Assembly: GCA_029268225.1 (NCBI GenBank) | Contig: JAJUGJ010000003.1 | Location: forward strand, 165,924-229,923 | From: Burkholderiales bacterium | GTDB lineage: Bacteria; Pseudomonadota; Gammaproteobacteria; Burkholderiales; Burkholderiaceae_C | Length of the DNA: 64,000 bases | Reading direction: 5' to 3' | Shown here: piece by piece, positions 51,830-64,000 of the stretch | How positions within the stretch are numbered: the first letter of the stretch is position 1 | How the letters are laid out: every line of letters begins with the position of its first letter | The notes under the pieces: model-generated | Told to the model about the DNA's origin: nothing | Database searches by the model: none | Seen by the model: the letters and a program-made list of their open reading frames with translations, nothing else | Position numbers and translations under genes: made by a program

Positions 51830-52980
51830 TCTTCCAGGCGACGAGGGGGATACGTATCCCAATTCTGGCAGCCTGGACATTGCCAGAAGTAATGTTGACT
51901 CTCGAAGCCGCAGGCCGCGCAGCGGTATCGCTGCAGCGGTTTGGCGGCGCTGGTCAGTGCTTTTTGCAGGACCTCTACCTCGGGCTCTTCCAGAGGCACA
52001 TGGCTGACCAGTCGTTCGCGGATCAGACTTTGGGCAGCCGACAGCGATGGCTGTTGGCGCAGGTGTCGCATGATGGCATCGCGGCGGTCTGTTGCGTCGG
52101 GTTGCAACTCGCCGATGGCGTTCAACACATCCATCGTGGGCGCCTGGGCGTACACCGACTGTAGTTTGTTCAGTGCTGTCGGCACCGCATCGCACGCCCG
52201 GGCACTGCGTGCATAGTCCATGGCAATCAAGGCAAAGGCCTGCGGTTGCTTGAACATCAACTCGTCCCAAACCTGCAGCGCTTCGGCGTGTTTGCCCTGG
52301 CGGACCAGTCGCTGGCCTTGCAACACCAGGGGGCGTGCCGCCTGCGGGGCCGCTTCCCGGGCTCGCGCCAAGGCCTGATCGGCCTCATCGGCTCGGCCAC
52401 GCGCATCGGCTTCCTGAGCCACTTCACACCAATGGTGGGCACTGCGCTGCGAAAAAGACCCCGTGCCTGTTGCCTCCAACTGACGCGCCACCTCGATGGC
52501 CGGGTGCCAATTGCGGGAGCGCTCATACAGAGACAGCAAGGCGAGTCGGGCATCGGTGCTGAAAGCAGTGCCCTCAAGGGCCTTGAAGGCTTCTTCGGCG
52601 CGGTCGAACAGGCCCGCCTTCATGAAGTCATGCGCCAGCGCATGCTGGGCACGCTCTCGTTCCTCCCGCTTCAGATCGCCGCGGGACAAGAGGTGCTGGT
52701 GGATGCGGATGGCTCGCTCGTACTCGCCCCGCCGGCGAAACAGGTTGCCCAATGCGAAGTGCAGATCTGTGGTGCCGGGGTCGTGCTGAACGGCTTCAAT
52801 GAAGGCGTCAATGGCTTTGTCCTGCTGCTCATTGAGCAGCAGGTTCAGACCCTTGAAATAAGCCTGAGGCGACGCCTGATCCTCGCGCTTGAGTTGCCGC
52901 AGGTCGAGTCGAGAGGCGACCCAGCCCAGCAAAAATACCACCGGGGCTGCCAGAAGCAGCCAGTACAGATCGAATTCCAT
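51823..52980 (-). CDS. lapB: LPS assembly protein LapB (TPR and rubredoxin-like)
   Basis: LapB (YciM) is an inner-membrane-anchored adaptor that presents LpxC to FtsH and so limits LPS synthesis. The 385 residues have an N-terminal membrane anchor (YWLLLAAPVVFLLGWVAS), then TPR repeats from about 40 to 335 (for example HFALGNLFRRRGEYERAI and HALAHDFMKAGLFDRAEEAF). The C-terminal rubredoxin-like zinc module RCAACGFESQHYFWQCPGC has the two C-x2-C pairs. ATG 52980 is 35 bases after lapA. It forms the conserved ihfB-lapA-lapB tail of the rpsA region. Confidence 0.95.
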   Translation of the reverse strand: MEFDLYWLLLAAPVVFLLGWVASRLDLRQLKREDQASPQAYFKGLNLLLNEQQDKAIDAFIEAVQHDPGTTDLHFALGNLFRRRGEYERAIRIHQHLLSRGDLKREERERAQHALAHDFMKAGLFDRAEEAFKALEGTAFSTDARLALLSLYERSRNWHPAIEVARQLEATGTGSFSQRSAHHWCEVAQEADARGRADEADQALARAREAAPQAARPLVLQGQRLVRQGKHAEALQVWDELMFKQPQAFALIAMDYARSARACDAVPTALNKLQSVYAQAPTMDVLNAIGELQPDATDRRDAIMRHLRQQPSLSAAQSLIRERLVSHVPLEEPEVEVLQKALTSAAKPLQRYRCAACGFESQHYFWQCPGCQNWDTYPPRRLEDQ

Positions 52981-53015
52981 GGGCTCCGAGAAAGAGTCTT
53001 GCGCCAGCCGCCACG

Positions 53016-53387
53016 TTACTTGACGGGTTTGCGGGGCGCGGGCATGTCAGGAGGAAAGGGGAGTTCGGGCGGCAAGGTCAGTTCGGAAACATCGCTTTGT
53101 CCACCCGCCACCAAGGCTGATGCCGTGCCTGCTTCGGTTTTGACGGGGGCGGGCATCAACAGGAGACGGTTGCGGGCTTCGCGACGCTGGCGCCACCAAC
53201 TTGGCACCATGGCCAGAACCCCTGCGGCACAGCCCAGTGCGAAGGCCGCCAGCACGATGAACACCATCGGGGCCTGCCACTGGTAGCCGAGGAACCATTT
53301 GAGCGACACCGTGTGCTGGTTGTTCAGCGCAAAGGCGAACAGAACGAAGAACAGGAGGCCGCGCCACAACCAGTTCAAGGTACGCAT
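53016..53387 (-). CDS. lapA: LPS assembly protein LapA (DUF1049)
   Basis: A 123-residue inner-membrane protein of the LapA/YciS family, partner of LapB. Two membrane segments are seen, WLWRGLLFFVLFAFALNNQ near 7-25 and APMVFIVLAAFALGCAAGVLAMV near 40-62, with the family block VSLKWFLGYQW between. The cytoplasmic tail is basic then proline-rich and longer than in E. coli. ATG 53387 is seven bases after the ihfB stop. Confidence 0.9.
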   Translation of the reverse strand: MRTLNWLWRGLLFFVLFAFALNNQHTVSLKWFLGYQWQAPMVFIVLAAFALGCAAGVLAMVPSWWRQRREARNRLLLMPAPVKTEAGTASALVAGGQSDVSELTLPPELPFPPDMPAPRKPVK

Positions 53388-53394
53388 GGGTGTT

Positions 53395-53709
53395 TCAGCT
53401 GTCAGAGGTGTCGGAAGAACCCACAGTATCCACCTTGTCGACCCCTTCGCGCAGGGCTTTGCCCGGTTTGAAGTGCGGCACCAGCTTTTCCGGGATCAAC
53501 ACCTGCTCGCCCGTGCGAGGGTTGCGCCCCATGCGCGGTGGGCGACGGCTGATGGAGAAACTCCCAAAGCCTCGGATCTCGATGCGATGCCCCTTGGCCA
53601 GCGCCTCCGACATGGCGTCCAGGATGGTCTTGACGGCAAATTCGGCGTCGCGCTGCGTCAGCTGGCCAAAGCGTTCGGCCAGTCGGGCCACGAGGTCAGA
53701 ACGGGTCAT
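53395..53709 (-). CDS. ihfB: Integration host factor subunit beta
   Basis: A 104-residue DNA-bending protein that pairs with Ihf[23 protein letters not shown] opens the dimerisation helices, [27 protein letters not shown] forms the beta arms with the intercalating proline, and [17 protein letters not shown] closes the fold. It lies 147 bases downstream of rpsA, with a hairpin structure in between, in the conserved rpsA-ihfB order. IHF also assists sigma-54 promoters such as the one at glnK. Confidence 0.96.
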   Translation of the reverse strand: MTRSDLVARLAERFGQLTQRDAEFAVKTILDAMSEALAKGHRIEIRGFGSFSISRRPPRMGRNPRTGEQVLIPEKLVPHFKPGKALREGVDKVDTVGSSDTSDS

Positions 53710-53732
53710 GTCAAAGAGGCGAAAAATGGGAG

Positions 53733-53810
53733 GTTGTGATGAGCATCAGCAAAAAGCCCCACGGGCCTGGCGGGCCAGGACCTGGGGCTTTGTACCACGC
53801 TCATCACAAC
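53733..53810. repeat. 12-bp inverted repeat enclosing the rpsA terminator
   Basis: GTTGTGATGAGC (53733-53744) and GCTCATCACAAC (53799-53810) are perfect complements that bracket the inner terminator stem, so the whole 78 bases can fold into one long hairpin between rpsA and ihfB. Confidence 0.8.
53751..53792 (-). terminator. Rho-independent terminator downstream of rpsA
   Basis: On the minus strand AAAGCCCCA pairs with TGGGGCTTT around an inner GGCCTGG/CCAGG-type stem, followed by TTTTTG. It stands about 65 bases after the rpsA stop and may act as a partial terminator that lowers ihfB-lapA-lapB relative to rpsA. Confidence 0.8.
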
Positions 53811-53855
53811 CCCCGTCGGCCGAAGCCGGCAGGGATGTGATGCGCAGAAGGCAGA

Positions 53856-55541
53856 TCAACCGTTGTTCTGGTCGAGCTTGGCCTTCAGCAGGGCGCCCAG
53901 GCTGGTGGTGCCGGAGCCTTCCTTGGTGGTGTCAGCGCTCAGACGCTGCAGAGCTTCTTGCTGCTCGGCGTTGTCCTTGGCCTTGACCGACAGCTGGATG
54001 TTGCGGGTCTTGCGATCGATGTTGATGATCACGGCCGAGACTTCGTCGCCTTCCTTCAGCACGTTGCGAGCGTCTTCAACGCGGTCGCGGCTGATTTCGG
54101 AAGCGCGCAGGTAACCGACGATGTCGTCACCCAGGTTGATCTCGGCACCCTTGGCGTCCACGGTCTTCACGGTGCCAGTGACGGTGGCACCACGGTCGTT
54201 CAGGGTCGTGAAGTTGGTGAACGGGTCGCTGTCCAGCTGCTTGATGCCCAGGGAGATGCGCTCGCGCTCGACGTCGATGGCCAGAACGATGGCTTCGACT
54301 TCCTGGCCCTTCTTGTAGTTGCGCACGGCAGCTTCGCCGGGCTCGTTCCAAGACAGGTCGGACAGGTGAACCAGACCGTCGATGCCGGCGGCCAGACCCA
54401 CGAACACGCCGAAGTCGGTGATCGACTTGACGGGACCCTTGACCTTGTCACCGCGGTTGAAGTTCTGAGCGAAGTCGTCCCATGGGTTCGGCTTGCACTG
54501 CTTCATGCCCAGGGAGATGCGACGCTTGTCTTCGTCGATTTCCAGGACCATGACTTCCACTTCGTCGCCCAGGTTGACGATCTTGTTGGGAGCGATGTTC
54601 TTGTTGGTCCAGTCCATTTCGGAGACGTGCACCAGGCCTTCGATGCCGGGTTCGATCTCAACGAAAGCGCCGTAGTCAGCGATGTTGGTGACCTTGCCGA
54701 ACAGGCGGGTCGAAGCGGGGTAACGGCGCGACACGCCAACCCACGGATCGTCGCCCATTTGCTTCAGACCCAGCGAAACGCGGTTCTTCTCGGCGTCGAA
54801 CTTCAGAACCTTGGCGGTCAGCTCTTGGCCCACGGTCACCACTTCGGACGGGTGACGGACACGGCGCCAGGCCATGTCGGTGATGTGCAGCAGGCCGTCG
54901 ATGCCGCCCAGGTCCACGAACGCACCGTATTCGGTGATGTTCTTGACCACGCCATTGACGATCGCGCCTTCGCGCAGGGTTTCCATCAGCTTGGCGCGCT
55001 CTTCGCCCATCGAGGCTTCGACCACAGCGCGACGCGACAGCACAACGTTGTTGCGCTTGCGGTCCAGCTTGATGACCTTGAATTCCATGGTCTTGCCTTC
55101 GAACGGCGACATGTCCTTGACAGGGCGCGTATCGAGCAGCGAACCAGGCAGGAAGGCACGGATGCCGTTGACCAGAACGGTCAGGCCGCCCTTGACCTTG
55201 CCATTGACGGTACCGGTCACGAAGTCGCCAGACTCCAGAGCGGTTTCCAGCGACAGCCACGAAGCCAGACGCTTGGCCTTGTCGCGCGACAGGATGGTGT
55301 CGCCGTAGCCGTTTTCGATGGCATCCACGGCCACGGAAACGAAGTCACCGACTTGGACTTCGATCTCGCCCTGGTCGTTGCGGAACTCGTCGATGGGCAC
55401 GTACGCTTCGGACTTCAGGCCGGCGTTGACCACCACGAAGTTGTGTTCGACGGCCACCACCTCAGCGGTGATGACTTCGCCGGTGCGCATGTTGGCACGT
55501 TGCAGCGACTCTTCAAAAAGGGCGGCAAAAGATTCAGACAT
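53856..55541 (-). CDS. rpsA: 30S ribosomal protein S1
   Basis: S1 binds mRNA upstream of start codons and helps initiate translation. The 561 residues contain six S1 repeats; examples are [25 protein letters not shown] (second), [21 protein letters not shown] (third), [22 protein letters not shown] (fourth) and [24 protein letters not shown] (fifth). ATG 55541 ([13 protein letters not shown]) is typical for beta- and gammaproteobacteria. The 183-base gap to the aroA-cmk stop holds a TGACAGCC/GGCTGTCA inverted repeat (55621-55628 and 55684-55691) that could structure the leader, where S1 autoregulation is known to act in E. coli. Confidence 0.97.
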   Translation of the reverse strand: MSESFAALFEESLQRANMRTGEVITAEVVAVEHNFVVVNAGLKSEAYVPIDEFRNDQGEIEVQVGDFVSVAVDAIENGYGDTILSRDKAKRLASWLSLETALESGDFVTGTVNGKVKGGLTVLVNGIRAFLPGSLLDTRPVKDMSPFEGKTMEFKVIKLDRKRNNVVLSRRAVVEASMGEERAKLMETLREGAIVNGVVKNITEYGAFVDLGGIDGLLHITDMAWRRVRHPSEVVTVGQELTAKVLKFDAEKNRVSLGLKQMGDDPWVGVSRRYPASTRLFGKVTNIADYGAFVEIEPGIEGLVHVSEMDWTNKNIAPNKIVNLGDEVEVMVLEIDEDKRRISLGMKQCKPNPWDDFAQNFNRGDKVKGPVKSITDFGVFVGLAAGIDGLVHLSDLSWNEPGEAAVRNYKKGQEVEAIVLAIDVERERISLGIKQLDSDPFTNFTTLNDRGATVTGTVKTVDAKGAEINLGDDIVGYLRASEISRDRVEDARNVLKEGDEVSAVIINIDRKTRNIQLSVKAKDNAEQQEALQRLSADTTKEGSGTTSLGALLKAKLDQNNG

Positions 55542-55724
55542 TGAATTTCCTGTGCTGGGGTGAGCCAGCGGTAACGCTCAGATCGACAGGAACGACCGGA
55601 ACGGGTTGGGTTGAAGAACATGACAGCCAAGCCACCGAGGGGGCGACCCAGATTGCTCATGCCCTGGCCTGGCGGTCAGGGCCGGCTGTCACAGCCTTGT
55701 ATCGGCCTGCGTCGCGTCGCGAAC

Positions 55725-57770
55725 TCAATGTCCGGCGATCACGTGAGGCCAGCCTTCGACCCACCAACCCAGCACAGTGTCCATCGATGCTTCGATGGAC
55801 AATGCGGAATTGTCGAGTTTGCGGGCATCTGCAGCAGGCACGAGAGGCGACACGGCACGGGTACGGTCCCGCAGGTCGCGCGCCTCCAAATCTGCGCAAA
55901 TCTCGTCTAGGTTAGCAGAAAATCCTTTTTGGATCAATTGCTTGTACCGGCGCTCGGCGCGCTCGGCAGCTGTGGCGGTCAGAAAGACCTTCAGCGCTGC
56001 ATCCGGGAAAATCACCGTGCCCATGTCGCGGCCATCGGCCACCAGGCCCGGCAGGCCGCGGAAAGCCTTTTGCAGCTCGACCAGGGCCTGACGCAGGCCG
56101 GGCACTGCCGAGATGCGCGAGGCGGTCTGACCGACTTCTTCGCGACGCAAGGCATCACTGACATCGCGGTCATCCACCCAGATGTGTTCGCCGTCGAAAC
56201 GCAGGCTGATGTCGTGGCCGACGCGGCGGGCCAGGGCTTCTAGCGCTTGCGCGTCGTCCAGATCGACCTGCTGTTCGAGCGACAGCAGGGCCGTGATGCG
56301 GTAGAGCGAGCCCGAGTCCAGGAACTTGTAGCCCAGGCGGTGGGCCAGCGCGCTGGCCAAGGTGCCCTTGCCCGAGGCCGTGGGCCCGTCCACCGTGATC
56401 ACCGGGATCAGGTCCGGGTCGGTCTGGGCCACCTGGAACAGCGACTCGAAATAGTCGGGGAAGGTCTTGCCCACGCAGCGCGGGTCATCAATGCGAACCG
56501 ACACCGGCTTGCCCGCCACGGCGGTCGGCGCCAGCGGGTTGAAGGCGGCCAGCGAGAAGCACATGGCCATCCGGTGGTCGTCGTAGGTGTGGATGCTGGC
56601 GTGCTGCCAGGCGCCGGTGGCGGGTGGCGTGACCTCGATGAAGTCCTCGCCTTCGACCACGGTGGCACCGAGCTTGCGCAGTTCGCAGGCCATCGCGGCG
56701 ATGCGGTCGGTTTCCTTCACGCGCCAGCTGGCGATGTTGCGCAGGCGGGTCGTGCCCTGGGCGTACAGGGCCATCACCGCCAGGGTCATGGCCGCATCGG
56801 GGATGTGGTTGCAGTCCATGTCCACGGCGGTCAGTGGCCAGGTGCCGCGGCGGATTTCCAGCCAGTTCGGGCCAGACGTGACCTGGGCGCCCATGGCCTG
56901 CGCGGCCTCCACGAAGCGGATGTCGCCCTGGATCGAGGCGGCGCCCACGCCTTCGACACGCACTGGCGTGTCGATGCCCGCGATGGCGCCGGCGGCGATG
57001 AAGTAGGACGCCGACGAAGCATCGGCTTCAACGTGGATCTCACCCGGCGATTGGTAACGGCTGCCCTGCGGGATGATGAAACGCTCCCAGCCCTGGCGCT
57101 CGACCTGGATGCCGAAGCGGGCCAGCAGGTTCAGCGTGATCTCGATGTAGGGCTTGGAAATGAGTTCGCCGACCACCTCGATGGTCAGGGACTGTTGCTG
57201 CGAGACCAGCGGCAGGGCCAGCAGGAGGGCGGTCAGGAACTGGCTGGAGACGTCGCCGCGGACCTTGATCGGCGCCGACAACTCGAGCTGACCGCCAGCC
57301 AGGCGCAGGGGGGGGTAGCCCTCGGTGCCGGTGCACTCGATGGTGCAGCCCAGCGGGCGCAGGGCATCGACCAGGTCGCCGATCGGGCGCTCGTGCATGC
57401 GTGGCACGCCCGACAGGGTGAAGACGCCGCCTTGCGTGGCCGACAGCAGCGCCAGGGCGGCGGTCAGCGGGCGCATGGCGGTGCCGGCATTGCCCAGAAA
57501 CAGCTCGGCTTCCTTCACGGCCAGTTGGCCGCCCAGACCGGTGATGTGCACCGTGTCGCCGTCTTGCTGCAGGTCGCAGCCCAGCGTGCGCAGGGCTTCG
57601 AGCATCACATGGGTGTCGTCCGAGGCCAGCAGATCATGGACCACGGTGGTGCCTTCGCTCAAGCCGGCCAGCAGCAGCACACGGTTGGAGATGCTCTTCG
57701 AGCCGGGCAGTCGCACGGTACCGCCGGCGGACAGCAGCGGGGGGAGGTCAAGGAAGGCGGTGGTGTACAT
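55725..57770 (-). CDS. Fused EPSP synthase and cytidylate kinase
   Basis: A 681-residue bifunctional protein. Residues about 1-440 are 3-phosphoshikimate 1-carboxyvinyltransferase (AroA), with [74 protein letters not shown] and the DDHRMAM block. Residues about 450-681 are cytidylate kinase (Cmk), with the P-loop [29 protein letters not shown] and [17 protein letters not shown]. The first half makes EPSP for aromatic synthesis, the second phosphorylates CMP/dCMP. In most bacteria these are separate adjacent genes; the fusion is known in some Burkholderiales. It lies between tyrA and rpsA. Confidence 0.96.
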   Translation of the reverse strand: MYTTAFLDLPPLLSAGGTVRLPGSKSISNRVLLLAGLSEGTTVVHDLLASDDTHVMLEALRTLGCDLQQDGDTVHITGLGGQLAVKEAELFLGNAGTAMRPLTAALALLSATQGGVFTLSGVPRMHERPIGDLVDALRPLGCTIECTGTEGYPPLRLAGGQLELSAPIKVRGDVSSQFLTALLLALPLVSQQQSLTIEVVGELISKPYIEITLNLLARFGIQVERQGWERFIIPQGSRYQSPGEIHVEADASSASYFIAAGAIAGIDTPVRVEGVGAASIQGDIRFVEAAQAMGAQVTSGPNWLEIRRGTWPLTAVDMDCNHIPDAAMTLAVMALYAQGTTRLRNIASWRVKETDRIAAMACELRKLGATVVEGEDFIEVTPPATGAWQHASIHTYDDHRMAMCFSLAAFNPLAPTAVAGKPVSVRIDDPRCVGKTFPDYFESLFQVAQTDPDLIPVITVDGPTASGKGTLASALAHRLGYKFLDSGSLYRITALLSLEQQVDLDDAQALEALARRVGHDISLRFDGEHIWVDDRDVSDALRREEVGQTASRISAVPGLRQALVELQKAFRGLPGLVADGRDMGTVIFPDAALKVFLTATAAERAERRYKQLIQKGFSANLDEICADLEARDLRDRTRAVSPLVPAADARKLDNSALSIEASMDTVLGWWVEGWPHVIAGH

Positions 57771-57822
57771 GCGAAAGAAAACTCGTGTGCCCCACCTTGA
57801 GTGGGGCGAGTCTGAGAGAGCC

Positions 57823-58707
57823 TCAGAGGCGAGAGACCGTGGATTTCGGGTTCAGTTGCCACTGGCTGCGCGAGGTCGAGGCCGATTCGATCAAGGTTTG
57901 CAACTCCGGGCCGTTCCAGTCGCGCATCTGGCGTTCGAGCTCTTCCAGGGCGCGGCGGAAGGCTTCGGACTGGCGCAGGATCTCTTCGCGGTTGGACAAC
58001 AGGATGTCTCGCCAGATGGTGGGGTCGCTGGCCGCGATGCGGCTGAAGTCCCGGAAGCCAGGGCCAGCCAGAGACAGGTACTCCTGTCCGGCAGGTTGCT
58101 CGGCCATGGCATTCATGTAGGCAAAGGCCAGCAGGTGGGGCAGGTGGCTCACGGCAGCAAAAGCCGCATCGTGGTGTTCCGGGCTCATCTTGAGCACCTG
58201 GCAGCCCACGGCTGCCCACACGTCGGTGGCCTTTTGGACCAACGTCGGATCCGTCTGGTGCAAGGGGGTCAGGATGACCTTGCGCCCCTGGTACAGGGTC
58301 GGGTCTGCGTGCTCGATGCCCGCCACTTCACGTCCGGCAATCGGGTGGGCGGGCACGAAGGAGGGCAGGCGCTCCTTCAGCACGCGGCGGGCCGCATCGA
58401 CCACATCGCGCTTGGTCGAGCCGACGTCCATGAAGAGCACACCCGGGTTGACCAGGTGACGGATGGACTTGAACGTGCCTTCGCTGGCGGCCACGGGCAC
58501 GGCGATCAGCACGATGTCCGAGCCGGACACCGCCAGCAGAGCCGACTCGGCCGCGACGTCGATCACGCCGAGGCGACGGGCCTTTTCAACGGTGGACGGC
58601 GATTTACTGTAGCCGACGACCCGCTTGACCAGGCCGGCTTTTTTCAGGGCCAGGGCAAAGGAGCCCCCCATGAGGCCACAGCCGATCAGGCCAAGTTGGT
58701 TGAACAT
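57823..58707 (-). CDS. tyrA: Prephenate dehydrogenase
   Basis: TyrA oxidises prephenate to 4-hydroxyphenylpyruvate for tyrosine synthesis. The 294 residues show the Rossmann opening [51 protein letters not shown], the active-site [23 protein letters not shown] near 120 with the catalytic histidine, and [18 protein letters not shown]. There is no ACT or chorismate mutase domain. ATG 58707 follows AAGG at about 13 bases. It starts 19 bases after pheA; the hisC-type aminotransferase found between them in several relatives is absent. Confidence 0.95.
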   Translation of the reverse strand: MFNQLGLIGCGLMGGSFALALKKAGLVKRVVGYSKSPSTVEKARRLGVIDVAAESALLAVSGSDIVLIAVPVAASEGTFKSIRHLVNPGVLFMDVGSTKRDVVDAARRVLKERLPSFVPAHPIAGREVAGIEHADPTLYQGRKVILTPLHQTDPTLVQKATDVWAAVGCQVLKMSPEHHDAAFAAVSHLPHLLAFAYMNAMAEQPAGQEYLSLAGPGFRDFSRIAASDPTIWRDILLSNREEILRQSEAFRRALEELERQMRDWNGPELQTLIESASTSRSQWQLNPKSTVSRL

Positions 58708-58726
58708 GCTGCAAGATCCTTGGAAT

Positions 58727-59851
58727 TCAGTGCACGTCCAGCGGGTAGCTGCCGAGCACCTTGAAGAATGAACACTGGGCGCGCAACTCCTGCAGGGCGG
58801 CGGCCACATTGTCCTGTGCCGGATGGCCGGCCAGGTCGATGAAGAAGACGTATTCCCAGTTGCCCGAGCGCGCCGGGCGCGACTCGAAACGGGTCATGGA
58901 CACACCGTGCCGCTTGAGCGGCACCAGCATGTCGTGCACGGCACCAGGTCGATTGTCCACCGAGACGATCAGGCTGGTGCAGTCGTGACCGGTCGGGGCC
59001 ACGCCGACGTGCGGGCCGGGGCGGGTGACGATCACGAAGCGGGTGCGGTTGTGGGCCTCGTCCTGCACGGCCGCTTGCACGACATGCAAACCGTACTGGG
59101 TGGCCGCGCGTTCGCTGGCCAGTGCCGCGATGGCGCCATCCTGGCTCGCCAGACGTGCACCTTCGGCATTGCTGGACACGGGGCGGCGCTCGGCCTCGGG
59201 CAGGTTCTGGCTCAGCCAATTGTGGCACTGCGCCAGCGCTTGCGGATGGGCACACACGGTGGTGATGCCTTCGCGCGATGGGGTCTGGCGCAGCAGGTTG
59301 TGGGTCACCAGCAAACTGGTTTCGCCCACGATGGTCAGAGGTGAGGCCAGCAACAGATCGAGCGAACGGGCCACGACGCCCTCGGTCGAGTTCTCGACCG
59401 GCACGACGCCGTAATCGGCCGAGCCCGAAATGGTGGCGCGGAACACCTCGTCCACCGACGGGCAGGCCAGGGCCTCGATGGACGAGCCAAAGTAGTTGAG
59501 CGTGGCTTGTTCGCTGAAGGTGCCGATGGGGCCGAGGAAGGCGACACGCTGGCGTGCCTCCAAGGCGCGGCAGGCCGACATGATCTCGCGCCAGATGGGG
59601 GCAACGCTGTCCTCGCGAATCGGGCCGGGGTTCTGGGCCTTGACGCGGTCGATGACCTGGGCCTCGCGGTCCGGGCGGAACACCGGCGAACCGTCGATTT
59701 TCTTGACCTCGCCCACAGCCTGGGCCAAGCGGGCACGCTGGTTGACCAGGTCGATCAAATGCTGATCGACCGCGTCGATGCGCACACGCAGGTCGGCGAG
59801 TTGCTCGTCCACCGGGCGATCATCGGGTTGGAAGTGCGCGGAATCAGCCAT
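58727..59851 (-). CDS. pheA: Chorismate mutase/prephenate dehydratase (P-protein)
   Basis: The P-protein converts chorismate to prephenate and then phenylpyruvate. The 374 residues comprise a chorismate mutase domain (about 15-100: [23 protein letters not shown]), a prephenate dehydratase domain ([18 protein letters not shown] near 107, [23 protein letters not shown]) and a C-terminal ACT domain ([43 protein letters not shown]) for feedback control by phenylalanine. ATG 59851 overlaps the serC 3' end by eight bases, so translation is coupled; a TTG at 59863 is possible. Confidence 0.96.
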   Translation of the reverse strand: MADSAHFQPDDRPVDEQLADLRVRIDAVDQHLIDLVNQRARLAQAVGEVKKIDGSPVFRPDREAQVIDRVKAQNPGPIREDSVAPIWREIMSACRALEARQRVAFLGPIGTFSEQATLNYFGSSIEALACPSVDEVFRATISGSADYGVVPVENSTEGVVARSLDLLLASPLTIVGETSLLVTHNLLRQTPSREGITTVCAHPQALAQCHNWLSQNLPEAERRPVSSNAEGARLASQDGAIAALASERAATQYGLHVVQAAVQDEAHNRTRFVIVTRPGPHVGVAPTGHDCTSLIVSVDNRPGAVHDMLVPLKRHGVSMTRFESRPARSGNWEYVFFIDLAGHPAQDNVAAALQELRAQCSFFKVLGSYPLDVH

Positions 59852-60950
59852 GGCGTGCGGCAAAGCTCTTCATGTAGTCGACCAGCGCGGCCACGCCCGC
59901 CAGCGGCATGGCGTTGTAGATCGAGGCGCGCATCCCGCCCACACTCTTGTGGCCCTTCAGTTGCAGCAGTCCGGCTGCCTTGGCGCCGCTCAGGAAAGCG
60001 TCGTTCAGGTCGTCCGAGGGCAGGAAGAAGGGGATGTTCATGCGCGAGCGGCAGTTGCCGGCCACTTTGTTGACGTAGAAGCCCGAGGCATCGACGTAAT
60101 CGTAGAACAGCTTGGCCTTGGCGACGTTGCGTGCCTCGATGGCGGCCAGACCGGTGAGGTCGCCTTCACGCTGGCGCTTGATCCACTGGAACACCAAACC
60201 AGCCAGATACCATGGGTAGGTCGGCGGCGTGTTGTACATCGAACCGTTGTCGGCCACGATCTTGTAGTCGAAGGCCGACGGCGTGATCGGCAGGGCGTGG
60301 CCCAGCAGGTCTTCGCGGACGATGACCAGGGTCAGGCCAGCGGGGCCGATGTTCTTCTGGGCGCCGGCATAGGCCAAGCCCACGCGCGACCAGTCGATGG
60401 GGCGCGAGACGATGTGCGACGAGCAGTCGATCACCAGTGGTGCCTGGGTGCCGAGCGCAGCCAGATCGGGCAACTCGTGCATTTCAACGCCATGGATGGT
60501 CTCGTTGCTGCACACGTGCACGTAAGCTGCGTTGTCGCTGATCTGCCAGCTGCCGTAGTCCGGCAGGGCGGTGTGGTGATCGGCGGCATTGCTGGCGGCA
60601 ATGTGCACTTCGCAGTACTTGTGGGCTTCCTTGGCCGACTTTTGCGACCACGAGCCGGTGATCACGTAGTCCGCCCGTCCACCGCGCGACAGGTTCATCG
60701 GCACGATCGCGTTCTCGGCGATGGCGCCACCCTGCATGAACAGGATCTTGTGAGTGGCCGGCACCGACAGGATCTCGCGCAGGTCGGCCTCGGCCTGCTC
60801 GGCGATCGAGATGAACTCCTTGCCCCGGTGGCTCATCTCCATCACGCCCATACCCGAGCCATGCCAGTCCAGCATTTCGCTGGCGGCCTGTTGCAGGACT
60901 TCTTCAGGCAGGGCGGCCGGGCCGGCTGAAAAATTGAAAGGGCGGGTCAT
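59844..60950 (-). CDS. serC: Phosphoserine aminotransferase
   Basis: SerC makes 3-phosphoserine from 3-phosphohydroxypyruvate and glutamate, and serves pyridoxal phosphate synthesis. The 368 residues follow the family: [82 protein letters not shown] with the PLP-binding lysine near 196, and [15 protein letters not shown] 60950 (MTRPFNF) is preferred; another ATG at 60959 would add three residues. It is followed by pheA with an eight-base overlap and preceded by the DUF2059 gene. Confidence 0.97.
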   Translation of the reverse strand: MTRPFNFSAGPAALPEEVLQQAASEMLDWHGSGMGVMEMSHRGKEFISIAEQAEADLREILSVPATHKILFMQGGAIAENAIVPMNLSRGGRADYVITGSWSQKSAKEAHKYCEVHIAASNAADHHTALPDYGSWQISDNAAYVHVCSNETIHGVEMHELPDLAALGTQAPLVIDCSSHIVSRPIDWSRVGLAYAGAQKNIGPAGLTLVIVREDLLGHALPITPSAFDYKIVADNGSMYNTPPTYPWYLAGLVFQWIKRQREGDLTGLAAIEARNVAKAKLFYDYVDASGFYVNKVAGNCRSRMNIPFFLPSDDLNDAFLSGAKAAGLLQLKGHKSVGGMRASIYNAMPLAGVAALVDYMKSFAARHG

Positions 60951-61027
60951 GGGCGACATCCAGGCACAAACGGTGTGACGGGCGGGACGCCGGGGCGCGG
61001 GAGGCGCTCATCCGGCGTCAGGGAACA

Positions 61028-61621
61028 TTACTTCTTGGTGGCAGGCTTGGCGACCGGCTTGGCTTCGCCTTGGCTCAGCTTGCCGCCCGATGCCTTGTCG
61101 AGGATCGAGCGGATGTTGGTTTCGGCCGTCTGCAGCTTGGGCGTGACCTGGGGGCGGGCATCGGCGACGACCTTCTCCAGCAGCGCGTTGCTCATCTCGG
61201 GCAGCAGGCTCTGATAGCGCTTGAGGATGGGCGACTCCAGCATGGCTTGCAGTTGCTTGAGTTCGTCCTCGCTGAACTTCTCTTCGTAGATGGCGCCCAG
61301 CACGGTGGGGCTGAGCTTGGTGGCGCTGGCGCGAACGGCGGGGACTGCACTCTCCAGATACTTCTTGATCTCGGCATCCACTTGCTTGGCGGTGGCTTCG
61401 CGCTTGTCCTCTGGAACGGCTTGCATCAGGATCTGGCGTGCACCGGCGGCCAGTTGACGGGCCGGCTGCTCGGCCACATTGCGCGACATGTCGTCCAAGG
61501 CAGCTTGCTGCGAGCTCAGAATCTTCTGCACGATGGCTTTCTTGTCGGCGTGGGCCGACAGCGAGGTCACGGCCAACGTGGTGGCCACGGCCACAGCCCA
61601 GGCGGTTTTCTTCAGAGTCAT
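61028..61621 (-). CDS. DUF2059 domain exported protein
   Basis: A 197-residue protein with a signal peptide (TLKKTAWAVAVATTLAVTSLSAHA) and a helical mature region of the DUF2059 type. IVQKILSSQQAALDDMSRNVAEQPARQL, LSPTVLGAIYEEKFSEDELKQLQAMLESPILKRYQSL and MSNALLEKVV are seen; the EKFSEDELKQL block is the family core. The C-terminus is lysine/alanine-rich and ends AKPATKK. The ATG at 61621 has AAGGA seven bases upstream. It stands between gyrA and serC, a position held by a gene of this type in relatives, but its function is unknown; it is probably periplasmic. Confidence 0.85.
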   Translation of the reverse strand: MTLKKTAWAVAVATTLAVTSLSAHADKKAIVQKILSSQQAALDDMSRNVAEQPARQLAAGARQILMQAVPEDKREATAKQVDAEIKKYLESAVPAVRASATKLSPTVLGAIYEEKFSEDELKQLQAMLESPILKRYQSLLPEMSNALLEKVVADARPQVTPKLQTAETNIRSILDKASGGKLSQGEAKPVAKPATKK

Positions 61622-61696
61622 CGTGTGTCCTTGCAATCTGGTTGAGGTGTGAACCCCTCCTGGAGGGTAGGGGGTGTCAGGCTTGGTGTGGCCTGA

Positions 61697-64000
<2,304 letters not shown>

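Noticed and set aside
53958..55544. 528-codon plus-strand frame opposite rpsA
   Set aside because: Antisense shadow of the repetitive S1 domains, rich in Val, Asp, His and Gln.
56247..57800. 517-codon plus-strand frame opposite aroA-cmk
   Set aside because: No motif, antisense composition, and the minus strand encodes a complete bifunctional enzyme.
61653..61696. Hairpins between gyrA and the DUF2059 gene as a terminator
   Set aside because: TCAGGC/GCCTGA and CCCTCC/GGAGGG stems exist but no T-run follows on the minus strand, so I did not annotate a terminator.

Overview
The window reads as a chromosomal segment of a GC-rich betaproteobacterium of the order Burkholderiales, most likely Comamonadaceae or a close relative. 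The evidence is the gene order pilB-pilC, rsmB-DUF4390-ntrY-ntrX, gyrA-serC-pheA-tyrA-aroA/cmk-rpsA-ihfB-lapA-lapB, the AroA-Cmk fusion, and the proteobacterial-type GshA. Both ends are cut inside genes (pilC at the left, gyrA at the right). I see no insertion sequence, prophage, CRISPR array or replication origin.

Left part (1-24950): the type IV pilus genes pilC and pilB are followed by a large surface-glycan region. A minus-strand run (2462-12130) carries an SGNH-type O-acyltransferase, a SAM methyltransferase, three retaining glycosyltransferases, an MsbA-like ABC exporter and a GT9 heptosyltransferase-like protein. Next come a QueC-like PP-loop protein on the plus strand, a minus-strand trio (pyruvyl-transferase-like, GT25, GT8-like), and a plus-strand pyruvyl transferase followed by the ADP-heptose pathway (gmhA, hldA, and an hldC-gmhB fusion). 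A polysialyltransferase-like gene, a second msbA, a GT4 gene and a waaC-like gene close the block. Together they make activated heptose, build and decorate the LPS core or another surface glycan, and flip lipid-linked product across the inner membrane. Base composition drops in parts of this block, which suggests transfer.

Middle (25002-39724): a tightly overlapped three-gene operon encodes a DUF2760 protein and two divergent Hsp70 proteins. It is followed by a DUF2242-type lipoprotein, a YkgJ-type cysteine-cluster protein, tRNA-Phe, a two-component system (NtrY-like kinase and an NtrX-like regulator without AAA+ domain) in an operon with rsmB and a DUF4390 protein, an OlsB-like acyltransferase, and ptsI without an adjacent ptsH.

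Right part (39765-64000): a minus-strand run gshA-kup-benE-gshB-uup combines glutathione synthesis with potassium uptake. Next is glnK-amtB, with a sigma-54 promoter and an NtrC-type palindrome in front, divergent from comM. A PCu(A)C copper chaperone then faces the housekeeping series lapB-lapA-ihfB-rpsA-(aroA/cmk)-tyrA-pheA-serC-DUF2059-gyrA (listed left to right; transcribed right to left), which covers aromatic amino acid and serine synthesis, translation, nucleoid structure and LPS assembly control.

The best candidates for something undescribed are the QueC-like protein inside the glycan locus and the DUF2760/double-Hsp70 operon. The sharpest regulatory signal is the sigma-54/NtrC architecture upstream of glnK.
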